NCBI RefSeq assembly: GCF_008014775.2
Contig: NZ_CP144914.1
Span: forward strand, 124,001 to 188,000
From: Alkalicoccus halolimnae
GTDB lineage: Bacteria > Bacillota > Bacilli > Bacillales > Salisediminibacteriaceae
DNA: 64,000 nucleotides
Reading direction: 5' to 3'
Shown here piece after piece: positions 62,704 to 64,000 of this stretch (its first letter is position 1; the number at the start of each line of letters is the position of its first letter). The notes beneath the pieces were generated by a model. That model searched no databases and was not told the origin of the DNA. It saw only the letters and a program-made list of their open reading frames with translations. The translations under genes and the position numbers were made by a program.

Positions 62704-62763
62704 TAACGAAGGGAGGGGGATTGAGATCCTCCTCCATGATTATAAATAAAGGAGGGCGGCAGC

Positions 62764-63645
62764 ATGAATCATCGGAATGCATGGACGCCTTGGCTGTTTA
62801 TAGGACCAGCCATCCTACTGCTGTTGGTATTTGCAATTCTGCCTATCTTTGTCAGCCTTGTAATCAGCTTTACCGACATTGATCTGGTGGGACTTGGAAA
62901 TTGGGATGCTATCGAATTTATTGGACTGGAAAACTTTATAAACCTGTTTCAGGATCCCCTGTTTCGTCAGTCTCTTTACAATTCCCTGGTTTACGTAGTT
63001 ATTGGGGTGCCGCTTGTCATTATTTGCTCTTTCAGTATCGCACTTCTGCTGAATTATGCGACCTCAAAACTATTTACGATATTTCGGGTTGTTTATTATG
63101 TGCCTTCAGTAACAAATATTGTTGCTATAGCAGTGGTGTGGGGCTTTTTATACAATCAGGATGTCGGACTGTTCAACTTTGTTCTCGACTTCTTTGGGGT
63201 AGATCCGGTGCCGTGGCTTGAGCATCCATTTATTGCTAAACTTTCGTTGATACTGCTTGCAGTGTGGAAAGGACTGGGAATTAATATGCTCATCTATCTG
63301 GCGGCTCTCCAGTCAATTCCAAACTCATATTATGAGGCAGCAAACATCGATGGAGCCAACAAGCTGCAGAAGCTTCGTTACATAACTATTCCATCTCTCA
63401 GCTACGCGACTTTTTTCGTCACTGTGACGACGTTAATCGGTTGGCTGCAATTTTTTGAAGAACCGTTTGTCATGACAGGTGGTGGACCACTTGATGGCAC
63501 GATGTCGATGGCTCTTTTCATCTATCAGGAGGGGTTCCAATATAATGAATTCGGATATGCTGCTGCTGCCTCCCTTGTATTATTCATTTTAATTATTGTT
63601 GTAACGATGGTTCAATTTACGTTCAATAAATCGGATAAGGATTGA
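62764..63645 (+). CDS. ABC sugar permease, MalF type (second system)
   Basis: A 293-residue permease with six spans and the EAA loop SYYEAANIDGANKLQKLRY. It follows AAAGGAGGGC and precedes its partner by 11 nt. Confidence 0.9.
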   Translation: MNHRNAWTPWLFIGPAILLLLVFAILPIFVSLVISFTDIDLVGLGNWDAIEFIGLENFINLFQDPLFRQSLYNSLVYVVIGVPLVIICSFSIALLLNYATSKLFTIFRVVYYVPSVTNIVAIAVVWGFLYNQDVGLFNFVLDFFGVDPVPWLEHPFIAKLSLILLAVWKGLGINMLIYLAALQSIPNSYYEAANIDGANKLQKLRYITIPSLSYATFFVTVTTLIGWLQFFEEPFVMTGGGPLDGTMSMALFIYQEGFQYNEFGYAAAASLVLFILIIVVTMVQFTFNKSDKD

Positions 63646-63656
63646 GGTGCTCACCT

Positions 63657-64000
63657 ATGAAACAAAAGCTGGAGAAATGGATAATTACACTTGTGCTTGT
63701 AGTAGGCGGGTTCCTCGTTTCGATCCCTTTTTTCTGGATGATTTTAAGCTCTTTTAAACCGGAACGGGAAGCTCGTTCGATGCCTCCAACACTATGGCCG
63801 GAAAACTTTACATTTGAACATTACTTGAATCTGTTTCAAAACTTAAATTTTGGAACGTATTTTACGAATACACTGATCATCGTTCTTTTTTCCATGCTAG
63901 GGCTGCTTTTCAATACGATGGCTGGCTATGGATTTGCAAAGTTTCATTTTAAAGGCAAGGAAGCCGTCTTTATCGGCGTGCTTGCTACGATGATGATTCC
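63657..64000 (+). CDS. ABC sugar permease, MalG type (second system), cut by window end
   Basis: The first 114 codons of a MalG-type permease: MKQKLEKWIITLVLVVGGF, then the conserved SIPFFWMILSSFKPEREA, LWPENFTFEHYLNLF and NTLIIVLFSMLGLLFNTMAGYGFAKF. It continues past the window edge. ATG 63657 follows TTGAGGTGC. Confidence 0.88.
   Translation, partial: MKQKLEKWIITLVLVVGGFLVSIPFFWMILSSFKPEREARSMPPTLWPENFTFEHYLNLFQNLNFGTYFTNTLIIVLFSMLGLLFNTMAGYGFAKFHFKGKEAVFIGVLATMMI

Overview
The window is a chromosomal segment of a Firmicute of the Bacillaceae. The order sigH–rpmG–secE–nusG–rplKAJL–rsmC-like–rpoBC–ybxF–rpsLG–fusA–tuf–S10/spc/alpha–ecfA1A2T–truA–rplM–rpsI is that of Bacillus subtilis, and the proteins match its products closely in length and motifs. 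The secreted proteins are very rich in Asp and Glu, which suggests a halophilic or alkaliphilic relative, but no genus can be fixed from sequence reading alone.

Positions 1–39,590 hold the transcription and translation supercluster. Nearly all of it is intact, with clear Shine-Dalgarno sites and several TTG or GTG starts (rpoB, rpoC, rpsE, rpsN, rpsI, rpsC, rpsQ, rplK). Good sigma-A type promoters precede rpmG, rplK, rplJ, ybxF, rpsJ (two in tandem) and rplM. The L10 leader with its attenuator and an L13-leader-like region are present. The striking exception is secY between rplO and adk. Only about 885 nt of an expected ~1,290 nt remain, broken by many small indels and stops, while both neighbours are intact. 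Between tuf and rpsJ sits a foreign-looking NERD-domain/zinc-finger gene.

An unrecognised intergenic repeat family occurs five times (two adjacent copies after rplL, one on each side of the NERD gene, one after rpsI). It is built from reiterated TTTACTCTCAA, TTAACTGATTTT and ATTCATC modules.

Positions 39,600–64,000 are accessory and largely about alpha-glucoside use: an MFS transporter; a glv locus (GlvR regulator divergent from a maltose-type PTS EIICB and a GH4 6-phospho-alpha-glucosidase); and a LacI-regulated operon with a sugar-binding lipoprotein, two permeases, a YesL-like membrane protein and a GH13 alpha-glucosidase. Three near-identical CCGG-centred palindromes mark the probable LacI sites. 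A second ABC sugar importer, with different operator-like palindromes, starts at 61,429 and runs off the window. Neither ABC system has its own ATPase here. Between them lie two acidic exported proteins (a lipoprotein with a DUF3221-like segment and an LPATA-anchored surface protein), a BASS transporter overlapping a GlcD-type FAD oxidase, and a lone sulfur-binding-domain/HNH endonuclease of the type that restricts phosphorothioated DNA.
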